A DNA stretch of 64,000 nt from Pachyseris speciosa (taxonomy: Eukaryota; Cnidaria; Anthozoa; Scleractinia; Pachyseridae). Position 1 is the first letter of the stretch; the number at the start of each line of letters is the position of its first letter. A program made the translations under genes and the position numbers. Below the pieces are notes generated by a model, which was given only the letters and a program-made list of their open reading frames with translations, was not told where the DNA came from and ran no database searches. Shown here piece by piece: positions 34,927 to 46,832 of the stretch. The DNA is taken from contig JAEMWC010000168.1 in NCBI GenBank assembly GCA_016490735.1, positions 661,001-725,000 of the forward strand, given 5' to 3'.

Positions 34927-37900
34927 ATGGCGGGTCAATATCCTGGCTACGGCTATGGGCAGCCATACGGCGGCCAACCACCACCTCAGCAAGGTTAGAA
35001 CTACGCTTTACTTGTTCTTACAGTATTGATATACCGCTCTAGTAATTATGAGGTTTTATCGTGCTTTAACTGAGGTATTGCAAGCATTGTTGATAGCTGA
35101 TGTTGCTCAAAACAAATCCAATACGAAAGGGAGGCTTAACTGTAGAATACCCTGCCATTGCCTGCCACTGCGTAGCCGGCTACGCGGTACGCGAAAACTA
35201 ATTGATTCAAGGTTAAGTCTTTCTAGGAATTGAAAAGTCGTGCTCGTACTCGATCTCGTACTCGTAGTCCGATCTCAAGGTCGCTATTAAAGCTTGAATT
35301 ATTCGAAGGTGAAAATACGTGCGTTTGAAAACACTTTGTAATTCGCACTCGTAGTCCGATCTGCCTAAGAGAGCTTCTTCTGTGCATATATTACTCACGG
35401 CGTACCGCGTAGCCAGAAACTAAGAGAGCTTCTTCCGTTGCATATATTGCTCACGGCGTACCGCGTACCGCGTAGCCAGAAACTAAAGCCGCGGCTACAC
35501 AAGCGATTTTTTGCTCGCGCCGGTGATGCGATTTTTCCAAATTTTGTCATGTCACCAGCGCGCCCAGGGTGGCTACACGAGTGACAAATTGAAGAGCGCG
35601 AGCTACACGGCCAACAATAGGGCCATTTATACGGGAGGAAATAAGACGCGTCTTATCTAAGACGCGACTTAAATAGGACGCGAACTGTACCGTTTATACC
35701 TTCGCGTCCTACTTAAGACGCGAAGATCTTGACGTATAAATGGTTCGCGTCTTATTTTTGATACAGCCTCGCTTACCCGCCAAGATGGAGCGCTGTAGCA
35801 AGAAACAAAAGCGTGCTGTCCTGTTATTTCTCAGAGATTTTTTTTCTTATGAAGACCACGCCGTAGAATACAAAGAAATCAACAGAAATCCTAGAAGAGT
35901 CGGAAGAAAGCGATATACGGATTGGTGCGACTGATGGCTGGTTAAAGAAGGAAGGTGCTGAATTCACTTTTGGCTCTCCCGGCCATCTTTTGCAAAGCTT
36001 TGCATCCAATTACGCTATCTAATCATAAGACAAGCTCATCTTTCTTTTGTTTTTATGCAAGCGCACTTGTAGTTCAAGTCTTATTTAGGACGCGAAACCA
36101 TTTATACGAGGAAGTTCACGTCTTATTTAAGACGCGGACAAAATAAGAACAGCTGAAAACCCTGTTCTAAGATAAGACGCGTCTTATGTAAGACGCGTCT
36201 TATGTAAGACGCGACTTAAATAAGACGCGAACGCTTATTTTGTACCATTTATACGATCAGTTCGCGTCACGACAATCGCTCATGTAGCCGCGGCTTAAGA
36301 GAGCTTTCTTCCACTGCATATATTACTCACGGCATACCATGTACCGTGTAGCCGGAAGTGTGCCGGAGTGTTTCTGTTTTCATTCAGCAGTCTCACCAGA
36401 CATTTTGACCGGTTGTATTAGACTTTCTCAAAGCCCATTTTTGTTTTTATCTTTCGTGACGGAAAACAGACTTTTCTCACCTGCATCGAGCCACTTTTTA
36501 CCGACCTGATTTTAGGTCAGCGGTGTGTCGGAGGCATGGCAGCGTCGGTCTCCAATCAGATAATACCATCTTGAAATGATGTCATTTTAAGAGCGATGGA
36601 TGGAACAGCGTGAGAAGCCGTTAACTTTGGGCTAAATAATTTAGGTTTCAAAACAATCAGAGAAAATCAGCGGAAAGTTGTGGAGGCTTACTGCAGTGGT
36701 CGTGATGTATTCATGATTGCGCCCATCGGCAGTGGAAAAAGTCTGACGTTCCACATCTCTCCATTTGTGCTAAACTTCTTCAAACATGGTGAGGCAGAAA
36801 CTGTTGAAACAGCTTGCCTCGTAATTTTTCTGTTAGTTTCGTTGATGAGAGACCAAGTGTCAAACCTTCGCAAAAAGGGAGTGAAAGCTGTTGTTCTGGG
36901 ACCAGAGAGTTCAGATGCTGAAAATAAAGACGCTTCTGACAGCAAATTCAACCTTGTATTTGCTAGTCCCGAGGAGCTCGTTCCAGCCTAGCTCTTAGCA
37001 TTGAAGGACAAGATTGAAGCCATGTTCATTGATGAAGTGTAAAATGTTGATGAAAACCAATGAAAGATGAAAACCATAGCCTTATTTTGAGGATGTTTTA
37101 AACAATGGTTTCATTTGTTCGAGCACAGTTCCTGCAAATAATTTCAGTCCAGCTGGTTTGCACGTCCAGCTTTACTCCGAGAAGGATTTCCAAATTAACA
37201 CATGCTTGTGACTTATTGGAGCCCGTAAAAAGCTTCCATCAATAACTTGAATTTAAAATATTTTGTACACACAATAAACACACTAATGCGTTCAAAGCAG
37301 GGGAAAGACTGACCCGAGAAACAGACTTTGTCAGGGTCAAATCTTCCCCAACCATTTTGAAATTCGGAATATCCAGTAAATTAGAACTGTTTGTTATCTC
37401 AAATGTCTTGCGGTGGGCGGGTTGGAACCATGACGTCAAACCCATATTTTCGCGCCAACAATATGCAAATTAAATATGAAATCGTGCAAGGGGAACAAGT
37501 CGGTGCCTCATCTCGTGACTTCGTCGCTCATTAAAGTTGACTTGGCAGCAAGTCTACAGTTGTATTAACAGGGTAACCAATCTCGTACCCAGAGTCCATG
37601 GGCTGTTTGGTCAGCGGGTGGATGCCTGGAGAGACTCTGGGATAATGGATTGCCATTTTCCCAGAAAATCTGGGGTAAAACAATGGAAGCCGTTATGGGA
37701 CAGCCAATCAAAAAGTTTGATTTTTTTTCATTATCCCAGAGTCTCTCCTTGCAACTAATCGCTGGCCAAAGAGCCTGAGCAGTCTGGGTATGAGATTGCA
37801 GGGTAATTTGATGAAGAAAATAACAAGTGAGGACTCCTAAAGCTGGTTATTGGCTAAAACAACAGGGTGGTCATATTAATTTGGTTTTCAAATAAATTAC

Positions 37901-39650
37901 TGGGTTTTCGTTCAGGCCACATAGTCATATGTGTGGGTTCCACTGTATACCTTATTTTTGCTAACTAAGGCATATTTGCGAGAATTTAATTTTGTTGTTT
38001 GGTGAGAAAAAGAGAACCAAGGCATATTTAATTTCATGATTTCAGGTATCAAAACATGACACCCTGACCTCAGGAGAACAATCCAAGACTCTATTTTGTC
38101 TTGTATGCTTTTTAACAGGTTATGGAAATGCCCCACGCTACCCTTCTCAGATGGGTTATCCACCCACTGGTGGGGGTACCCAGGGGGATATGGAGGACCC
38201 ATAGGAGCCCCTCCAGGTGCAGATCCTACCTTATGGAATTGGTTTATTACTGTGGATAGAGACAGATCAGGCCAGATCACAGCTGATGAACTGCAGCAGG
38301 CACTTCTGAATGGAAACTGGTCACAGTTCAACAGCGAAACTTGCCGGCTAATGATTGGTAATATTTGTAACATTTCTCAACACTCTATAATAATAATTAT
38401 AATAATAGTAATAATGTGGTTTGTGATGGTGGTGAATTGGTGATGCTTCACAAAGGATTACAGTGGAGGCCCTTCAATTTCAAAGTTGCCTCTGAATATC
38501 AAAATAACTTGATTAGCACCCTGTCAAAAAAAGCCGGCAGCCAACAAATTTGCCACCTGCAATCAATTATTTACCCATTGCTTCACACTTGGACTTTACT
38601 GGACTTCACTGGGAGTTCTCTAGCAGGCGAGAATCACTGGCAGTTGCTGTCTACTACTGCCAAAAATTTTGACGGGAGAGGTGTAGAGACATAACACAAT
38701 TAATATACAGTCATATACTTTAACAAATAATGTTGGCATAATGGAAAGATTGTGCAGTCATAAAGAAGGGTGTCTAGCTGCATTATAATAAGCAATGATT
38801 TCTTAAGGCAATTCTGATAGCAAATGAAACTGTATATTAGTAGTGTTCCAGATAAGAGGGGGGTCTTGGGTCAAAAACCCTAAAAGGTGAGCTACATGAC
38901 CCAACAAATTAATAGAAAATTTATAATGGTTTGGTGGGAGCACTGGAAATTTGACCCGATGGAATTCCTTGTCGACACCCTGCCTTAAAATCTTATCTGG
39001 AACCCTGATTAGTAATGCTTGACAGCCTAAATCCTGCATTTGTGGAGAAATTAAGAGTGACTGGTCACGCATGTTTTGCTGCATCAGCAATCACAGATAT
39101 AAATAGTCATTAGATCTACAAGTTGATGTTTTGATTGTTGTCTACATGTGACTGTATTTTTTTTCAGGTATTTTTGATCGAGATCAATCTGGCACCATTA
39201 ACTTTCAAGAATTTCAGCAATTATGGCATTACATAAACCAGTGGAAGGGAGCATTTGACAGATACGATCAAGATAAATCAGGAGCCATAGAGAGACATGA
39301 ACTACACAGAGCCTTTGCTGAGATGGGTTTCAATGTGTCAGCTAACTTTGTTGGCTTGGTGGTGACAAGGTACTATCATAGATCATTACTAGTGAGCACA
39401 CACCATGACAGCTATTATGAGTGAATGTGTGGTCAGCCCTGTCAATAAATTTTGAAGTAGGGGGTGTAAGCCAAAAAGTTGCCAGCGGCAGCAACAAAGA
39501 AGGGGAGCCTGGTGAATTTAGGTTAATAAAATAAATAGAATCTCTATTTAAATGACCAACTTCCAATTCGCTGAAGTAGGTAATGGTTATTGAGTTATTG
39601 ATTACTGAAAGGGTTGTGTAGTCGTAGGCTCACGCAAATGATCGTGCATC

Positions 39651-39706
<56 letters not shown>

Positions 39707-40719
39707 TCAGTGTAGATAGATAGCTTATTAAATCAATACATAGCAGCCCAAAGGCTGAATTGCATATTTACAAAAACTAATTACGTGTAATTATATACAA
39801 TGATTACTAAGTTATGATCACTATGTTATGATATGACACCTGAGTTCAAACCATTTATGATTTGACATTCATCTTTTCTTGAAATTCCTATCTCCGTTTA
39901 TACCTGAGTGAGTTTTTTTTATCACTTGCACCCTTTTCCTCAACCCCACTAATTGTGATTCAGTAAGCTGCCTAAATTTCATTCAAGTCTGGAGTAGACT
40001 TTGACACTCTTGCTTGTAATTTTGTTTTTCGTATAAGATTAATTAATTCCATTTTAGAGAGCAAATTAAAATGCACTTTCTCACGCACGGCTGGTAGGTA
40101 TTTCAAGCTGACCGCTACCGCCTGACATTTATTGCAAAATCAAAGCTAATACAAGTAGCATTACGCTAAAAACGAAATAACGAAAAATTGCAAGGCTTGT
40201 ACATCATACTGGTATCATACAAAAGTAAAAACTTCAAATCTTTGGGTGGGTGGGCGGGAAGTCGGCAATGGGGGATGCAACAAAATCAATTGCCCGCCCC
40301 ATAGGTCACATGACCTATACCCAGGTCCCAGCGGTGTGTGAGAAAAGCATTGTTCACTTATTTCATTTCACTCAGCCAGTGAAAAATTACTCTTATGAAG
40401 TGCAAATATAAAATGAAATTGCTTTCTTCCAGAGCATGTCCTTCATTCATAAAATAATATAATTATACAGTTTATTGAAGCAAAAGTTGTCCTATATGTT
40501 ATCAAATGCAAGTGCATGTTTTTTTACATTGCATTTTCATGTTTAACCAGGTTTGACAGGCTTGCTCGCCAAAGCTTGAGGCTGGACAGTTTCATCCAGT
40601 GCTGTGTAATGTTACGGGCATTAACAGATGCGTTCAGAGTAAGGGACACAAACCAGAACGGGAATATCACAATCAATTATGAAGATTTTATGTGCATGGT
40701 GCTGTTAAACAAGCCTTAA
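34927..40719 (+). CDS. PEF1: Peflin (penta-EF-hand protein), about 225 aa, with a 1-nt frameshift
   Basis: Exons: 34927-34993, 38119-38357, 39168-39369 and 40551-40719 (TAA). The N-terminus is Gly/Tyr/Pro/Gln-rich (MAGQYPGYGYGQPYGGQPPP, then GYGNAPRYPSQMGYPPTGGG), as in peflin. Five EF-hands follow, with clear loops DRDRSGQITADE, DRDQSGTINFQE, DQDKSGAIERHE and DTNQNGNITINYED. The QWKGAFDRYD linker and C-terminal dimerisation half match the family. Human peflin is 284 aa, with a longer Gly/Pro region. Peflin binds calcium, pairs with ALG-2 (PDCD6) and modulates COPII/ER export. Oddity: within exon 2, at the G run 38172-38176, the reading frame slips by one. The upstream Gly/Pro-rich frame meets TAG at 38202, while the EF-hand frame is open. 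One extra G would restore it. The large intron 1 holds a MITE and a helicase pseudogene. Confidence 0.9.
35486..36297. mobile_element. TIR element with many AAGACGCG palindromes in PEF1 intron 1
   Basis: The ends AAGCCGCGGCTACA (left) and TGTAGCCGCGGCTT (right) are inverted. Inside, GGGCCATTTATAC-type ends (35628 and about 36255) bound a second layer. Numerous 'aagacgcg/cgcgtctta' words sit in both orientations. A short frame at 35740-35934 (including KRAVLLFLRDFF) is not recognisable. Probably two nested non-autonomous DNA transposons. Confidence 0.6.
36645..37050 (+). pseudogene. RecQ-like helicase fragment, pseudogene
   Basis: Translation from about 36647 gives FKTIRENQRKVVEAYCSGRD, then an ATP-binding motif I variant (APIGSGKSLTFHI). 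Next come SLMRDQVSNLRKKG (motif Ia region), VLGPESSDA, FASPEEL and, after a stop at 36989, AMFIDEV followed by another stop at the DExH position. Order and spacing fit the first RecA-like domain of RecQ-family helicases. Two in-frame stops and the absence of domain 2 mark it as dead. It lies in PEF1 intron 1, sense orientation, and probably arrived with mobile DNA. Confidence 0.75.
37574..37800. mobile_element. MITE with ATCTCGTACCCAGAGTCC ends, copy 1
   Basis: The left end 'aatctcgtacccagagtcc' and right end 'agtctgggtatgagattg' are inverted. The internal 'gagactctgggataatgg' and 'cattatcccagagtctctcc' also pair. It is the same family as 55502-55754, with no ORF. Confidence 0.75.
38519..38690. 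mobile_element. MITE with CCCTGTCA ends, copy 2 (reverse of 17774-17960)
   Basis: It shares 'cttcactgggagttctctagc', 'cactggcagttgctg' and 'caaatttgcc' with the reverse complement of 17774-17960, and ends in 'ttttgacggg'. It lies in PEF1 intron 2. Confidence 0.6.
39650..39707 (+). repeat. (GATA)n microsatellite
   Basis: About 14 uninterrupted GATA units lie in PEF1 intron 3, followed by a further decayed 'gtagatagatag' block. Confidence 0.9.
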
Positions 40720-42419
40720 AATCACCTTTTGTGATTGGATAAAAGCTGTGTGTATTATTTATTAGTATATTATAGTGCCCCCTTCCCTGTTTTGGATACT
40801 CCCACGTAAAAGTAACAGAGCCCTCAAAGATGTACCAAACCTTGTTCTGTGAGTTTACTTAAAGCTTATTTTCACGAGCCACAGTGGTGTAAATTCTGCG
40901 GCATTTAACCCATATTGTTTAAACAATCCTTAAATATATCAAAAAACACTGACAACTACAAATTTCAACATCCTAAGCAGAACCAAAACATAAATAGTTA
41001 TTTGATCACATTCTACAGAGTACCACAAATACCCAGGTTACTTTTCTCTGGGACTCCCCCCACCCCGCCCCCATCTGCACCCCCTAAGGTTTAAAATACA
41101 GTTTTGGACAGTAAGATTTAAAGCACTACATGATACATCTGTTGCAATTGTTCTTTTACAATTTTATAAGTAGGCCTAGTATTACGCATGACTGTTATGT
41201 AATGTGTAATAAATGAGCAGGAGTGTTTTATCAAGTTTAAAACACGAGGCGCAGCCGAGTGTTTTAGGACTTGATAAAACACGAATTGCAAATTTATTGA
41301 ACGGCTTAAAAAGCTTTACTGTACATCTATCCATTCTTACACTAAAATTTAGATTTTGGGTTATTTGAGCCTAGAAAATCGGATGTAAAATTTAGCCGTG
41401 TCTTTATTAGATATAAAGACACTCATTAAAAATTAATTTCATTTGTATTTCCTTCATGAAATATTAATGAGCTTTTTAATGGTAGATAGTCAATCACTTT
41501 GTTTGAGTGCCGATAGTATTTAGCGCACGTAAGTGATGCTTTGGCCTCAAAATCCAAATTTCCAACATCATTTTGCTCTTTTCTCATTTTTCAAAAATTA
41601 ATGTGAATTAGCGTGATTTTCATATTGGCTACTGATGCTCTTGGAAAAAAGAGTGTTAAAAGTTTAGGACTTGTACAGGGCTGTCATTGAGGGCCAGGAG
41701 CCTGGGATTTTCCCCAGCCAATTCTGATAATTATTATTCTGGGCTAGATTCCCGGCTACTTTCATAGAAAAGCGTCATATTAACTATATGACAAGAGCTG
41801 GATTTCCCAGCTACTTTTTGCTGCCTACATCAAAAATTAGTGACAGTTCTGGAACCCAGCAGTTCCTAAGATCCGTTTAAATTTGTTGTTGTACAAACTA
41901 GTTACGGTAAGCCGTGTTTCCATTTCAAGGACTTTATTATCTCTTGTATTCGTTGCAACTTATGCGATGCTATGTTAAAGCATTTAAATGTTTTTATTAC
42001 TTACTATTTTGCTGCCTATGGCATCTTGATCTGCTAATAAGAGAATTAATAAAGAAAATAATTATGTTACTGTTCAAAGTGTGATGCGTTTCTTCTCTCA
42101 GCAACGAATCATTTTCAGTGTTTTCTTTGGTTGGTTGCACCAGTTATGTCAAATAGCTTGAAACAACTCTTTTGATATAACGACTTTCAGACCAGCCAGA
42201 GTGGGGAGGGGGGGTGGTTATTATATGTGAACCTTCTTTGATTATCCAGAGTTGTTGGGACTTGGGGAAATGGTTTGGATAGCAGAGGGTCTAAATAATT
42301 GAAAATGTGAATTTTAATGAGACATTTTTGAGGCCCTGCCATTGAGGGGGAGGGGGGGGGGGTGTCCCGTGTCGCTTGTCTGAATTTTAAAATCTTCCGT
42401 GTCTGTGTTTAAATCACTA
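40720..42419. other. PEF1 3' flank with a hairpin repeat
   Basis: A polyadenylation signal AATAAA lies near 41207, suggesting a ~0.5-kb 3' UTR. Next to it, 41223-41282 is a palindrome: 'gtgttttatcaagt' and 'acttgataaaacac' flank 'taaaacacgaggcgcagccgagtgtttta'. No further gene is seen. Confidence 0.5.
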
Positions 42420-43203
42420 CCGTATTTACCCGTGTATAAGTCGACCTTTTACAGCCTAAAAATCGGTCCGAAAAATCGCCCTCGACTTATACATGGGTCA
42501 AAAACTGAGATAAAAAAAGTTCAGGACAAATTAGCATAATAATTGTCTCATATGTCGACAAACATCCACTTTTACACGGTACAAGTGACGAGATCTTTTC
42601 CCTGAGCCACTTGAGCAGTTCAAGTTAAAACGCTTTAAGATTTATCTCCTAACATAAAGCTGAATGTAGTAGATACTCACTGGTACATTTCTGGAATAAA
42701 GAACTGATATTTGTTGCCAATAAAGTGGCAAGTCCGCTCGACGAAAGCCCCAGTACCCAACCAACCTAGTAGCTAGCTCGGTTACCAAGTTCCCAGGCAG
42801 CGAGGCAATTTGTTTATCGAGGCATTTTCGAAGTTTCTTGAGCTTCTTTGGCATTTAGCCTGTCTTCTAAACCTGCTTTACAACTCTCCACAACGATAAA
42901 GATTTGTTAAGGATTAGTATGTTTGATTTTGTGAGCTTTTTAAAAAAATTATGAAGAAAATGCTGCTTATACACGTGTTGCTAAAACACGCTTAAACGCT
43001 CGCAGACACGCAATAATAAACATTGCGTCCAAACTTGCTGTGATTTTTTTCGTGTAACCATCGTACCTGAAAGAAAATTCTAAGAGATATAAGATAAGTT
43101 TTTCAAGAAAATTCTGAAGCAGAAATAAGAAAAGCTTATTTTTTGGCTCCAAAATAGGGGGTCGACTTATACACGGGATCGACATATACACGGGTAAATA
43201 CGG
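42420..43203. mobile_element. TIR element (CCGTATTTACCCGTGTATAAGTCGAC ends), copy 2
   Basis: The left end CCGTATTTACCCGTGTATAA and right end (GTCGACTTATACACGGG, then GACATATACACGGGTAAATACGG) are inverted. The architecture is the same as copy 1 at 15414-16013, including the doubled right-end motif. The 784-bp body shows no intact transposase. Confidence 0.75.
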
Positions 43204-43647
43204 AATTCTTGGCCTTGATCTCACTGTCAGAATTTTGCTGGGAATGTTGTCTCTTCTCAGGATTTCATTTTATGTGCTGTCACTACTTTTTGGGCCATCT
43301 TGCTTGTCGGAATTTACCCTGGCAGGGCCTCATTTTCGTAAGCAAAAGAAATAAAACAAAATAATACTTGCATGAGTAAGCATGCAGCCTGTGAAAAATG
43401 GCTGTCTTGCTTATGAATTTATCCTTTCTAAGTTGTGATATTTAGGGCTTTTTAAACAGATTGAAAATAGAAAACAAGCACTTAAAGCTAGGAGTATGAC
43501 GCTTAACGTTGTTGTGTGCTCTCAGAACGATCAGGGACGGGTGGGAGAGGATGATTTCTTCTGACGAGCAAGGACTGGGTTGAGTTTGACAGGCGCCATC
43601 TTTGATTCTGTCATTGTTTGTAGTGTGGTTATTTTTTCCTTCGAAAA

Positions 43648-46322
43648 ATGTCATCCGAACCAAAGAAACCACGGCATGAAGATGGTAATAAACAAGAAAG
43701 TAAAGTTAGGGCGAAAAGAGGCAAAGTTTCTGGCCACACGTTTCCCTTGTCTGTGAAGTTTTGGTGAGTGAAATTTGGTTCTTGGCTGAGTCGGGCATGG
43801 TTGAAGCTAATGATTTGGTCGTAATTCAGATAAAAAAAAAACATCTGGTACCAAGCTCATGGCCTCTAAGGGTGACTAGTATTTCTTGTCAACCCGAAAA
43901 TATATATCAATATAATTGATTTATCTACTCGTATATAAATTTGCCGTGCTATACAATGGAGGATCTTACTGAGTCAATGGTCAACTGATAGTTCAGGCCA
44001 TGTGTTCCACACAACTGGCTCGCGATTTAGACTAAATCGCTGTTGCAAGGGACAGGAACTCAATTATAGTGTTCTCAGGGAAGGCATGGATTGAAGAAAT
44101 CAGAGTAATTCAGCCTTCCTTGTGTTCATACATGTGTCAGAAAAATTTGTTAAGCAATACAGGTCACAACATACAATCAGTTATAAATTTCAGTCAGTCA
44201 AGATTTCCACTCTGTCCCATGCACAAATTATTTATGTGTGTATTACTCTTATACCCCTTTGCATAAACAAACAGCAAACATGGATCGAGTTTGAGGGAGA
44301 AAATTTGTATGTGACTAATGTATGGGGCATTGCAGAAAGCTTACAAATGCCTGTATTGGCCAATCCATTCAGGACCAACTTTGGCAAATATTTACAGTTC
44401 ATCTGATAATGCATCTCGTATTTCATCCAGCATAAAGATGGACAAGGGGGATTAAGAATCTAGATTATGTGTCTAGACAAACTATTTTTTCAAGTTTGTC
44501 TTGAACAATGCACTACAGAAGAGTTGCATAATCCATCTTGTACCTATATTTATATGAAACAAACTACAAGATGCACAACCAGACAAATTACAAATGCTCG
44601 ATCAAGTTCATCATAGATAGATTATGCATCTCAAGGCAGAAGCTAGTATGAGGGGAACTGAGGCACTTGCCTTGGTAAAAATTTTGAATTTACATTATAT
44701 TTTTCCTTCCGTCTGTGTATCTCTTACAAAAAATATAATGAGCAGTCTGTGTAGTTTTGCAGAGGCAAACCATGTTTAGATGTTTCTCTAAGAGGCTAGA
44801 CATTGAAGAATAATAAAGTGAATATTAAAGAGGTGCTTGTTTTGTTTTTTTGTACCCATTGCCTTAGTGACAATTTTCCTCTGGCTACAGCCCTGCATTT
44901 CTAGTATAAAAACTGCCATTTTGTAATTTACAGAAGACCGGGCATTCACTAGATAAAGATGTTCATTACTGTACATACAACGTATTTAGAGCAGTTTTCA
45001 GTTGATTGTCTAGAAACCAAAACCGAAGCAATAAATATTACTGTAGCCAATTACAATGGATGCAAACAACAAAATGAACAATCAGAATTATTAGAAGCAC
45101 ATATAGCCACTGCCAAGATGCACAGCACAGATGTTGGTTTGGTTCATCATGTGACATTATTTTGGTATCTATTTACAGGGTTCTGAAAAATTATGAATAT
45201 GATCCTGCCAATTGTTATTACCGCCTGGCTGACGTCATGGCACACCTGCAAAGCGATGAAGAAATGTCACAACAGAATGGCGGCAAACCACTCTCTCATT
45301 GTCAAGCACGGCTCCGACCGATCATCCGTGACTTTTGGGATGGAAAGGTATTTTTTACAAATTGTCGCTTTCAGAGGGGTGGTAAGAGGGTGCGAGCATT
45401 GAAACACCTGCGCAGGAAAGATTTGAACTCTGCAGTAAAACCAGAATCTGAAAATTCAGCCAGTAAGCATGTGATCGTGGTACCAGGCTGGCAAGTGGTC
45501 ATCAACAATGATAATTCATTGTCCCTTCTGCGTGTGGAAGACTGGCTTCTGGATCAACAGCGTGTCATCACTGAGATACGGGCTGATCAAAGAGAAGACA
45601 GTTCACAGTACGTCTGCAGTATCAGTTCACATGGCCGCATACTTGACCCAAAACAAATGGGCTTGAAGCTAGGTCAAATGGCGAATCCAAAAGAAGAATT
45701 AGAGCTGCTTGCAAAGTGCATGTCTGCATCCAAATTGTGTAAAGGATTTCTTTTTGGTGACAGTGGAGTGCCTTCCTGTTCAGAGTTAAGAGTTGCGGAG
45801 TACAGCACAGCTTCAGATCCCAGCATGTCAGAAACTAGGGCATTTTCTAGCAAATGTCAAGTTGTTTGCTCTTCAAGATCAACTTGCCTAGACTGTATAA
45901 AATGCAAGCAATCTGTTCGCAAGAGGAAGCAGCTTGGAAAGCTAAATGCTAAAGCGAACCATCGCTTCATGAACCGCGAACAATTAGTTTCCAAGCTAAA
46001 GGAAGTGCAGAAGGAGTTGCAGTCTTGTAGACAGAAAATTAGAAGACTTGAATATGGTGAGGGTGCAGATGAACAGAAAGAAAGTGATGAGGACCATGTC
46101 AATGATGATGGTGACACCAGCTTTGATGTCAGCAATGATGCAGAAGACAAAAGCAATGGTAGTAATGATGATGATGAGGACAACAATGATAGTGGTAATA
46201 ATGGTAGTGATGATGACGATGATGAGAACAGTGATGGTAGTGATGATGATAAGGACGAAAACAATGATGCAAACACCAATGTTGATGTTAAGCGAGAGGG
46301 AGACAACAACAATGATGATTAA
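43648..46322 (+). CDS. Unrecognised two-exon gene, 419 aa, with acidic repetitive C-terminus
   Basis: Exons 43648-43763 and 45179-46322 join in phase (TG|G, Trp). The N-terminus MSSEPKKPRHEDGNKQESK is basic and hydrophilic. The middle is well-structured coding sequence (NYEYDPANCYYRLADVMAHL, SHCQARLRPIIRDFWDGKVF, SKHVIVVPGWQVVINN). It includes a Cys-rich element CLDCIKCKQSVRKRKQ and then a predicted coiled coil (REQLVSKLKEVQKELQSCRQ). The last ~75 residues are almost wholly Asp, Asn, Ser, Gly and Glu. No domain is recognised. A nuclear role is possible from the Lys/Arg clusters with coiled coil and acidic tail, but that is inference. An AATAAA lies 80 bp after the stop (46401). A GAT/GGT microsatellite begins about 160 bp further on, and the tail's codons (GAT, AAT, AGT, GGT) look like expanded versions of it. 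Confidence 0.75.
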
Positions 46323-46479
46323 TGTTGCTGATTCATGAAAAAAAAAACAATGGTGATCATGATTTAGGTTGGTAATGACAAGAGTGATGATTATTGTGAC
46401 AATAAAGGATGATGATTTACAATGGTAATGGTGCTCGTGATTTGACATAATGAAAATGGCAACAAGAATGATGTTTCTG

Positions 46480-46627
46480 GTCATGGTGATGATAATGATC
46501 ATGATGATGATGGTGATGATGGTGGTGATGGTGATGATGATGATGGTGGTGGTGATGATGATGATGATGGTGGTGGTGATGATGATGATGGTGATGGTGA
46601 TGATGATGATGATGGTGGTGGTGATGG

Positions 46628-46658
<31 letters not shown>

Positions 46659-46806
46659 GATGGTGGTGATGATGATGATGATGATGGTGGTGATGGTGAT
46701 GATGATGATGATGGTGGTGATGATGATGATGGTGGTGGTGATGATGATGATGATGGTGGTGGTGATGATGATGATGGTGATGATGATGATGATGAGGAGG
46801 AGGAGG
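46480..46806 (+). repeat. (GAT/GGT)n imperfect microsatellite
   Basis: Over 300 bp of GATGATGGTGGT-type triplets follow the unrecognised gene, ending in GAGGAGGAGG. Long open frames on both strands here are artefacts of the triplet repeat. Confidence 0.95.
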
Positions 46807-46832
46807 ATAGGACGCTGCTTCCTAAACATATG

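Noticed and set aside
35740..35934. Transposase gene of the PEF1-intron TIR element
   Set aside because: The 64-codon frame has basic residues but no recognisable catalytic motif or adequate length.
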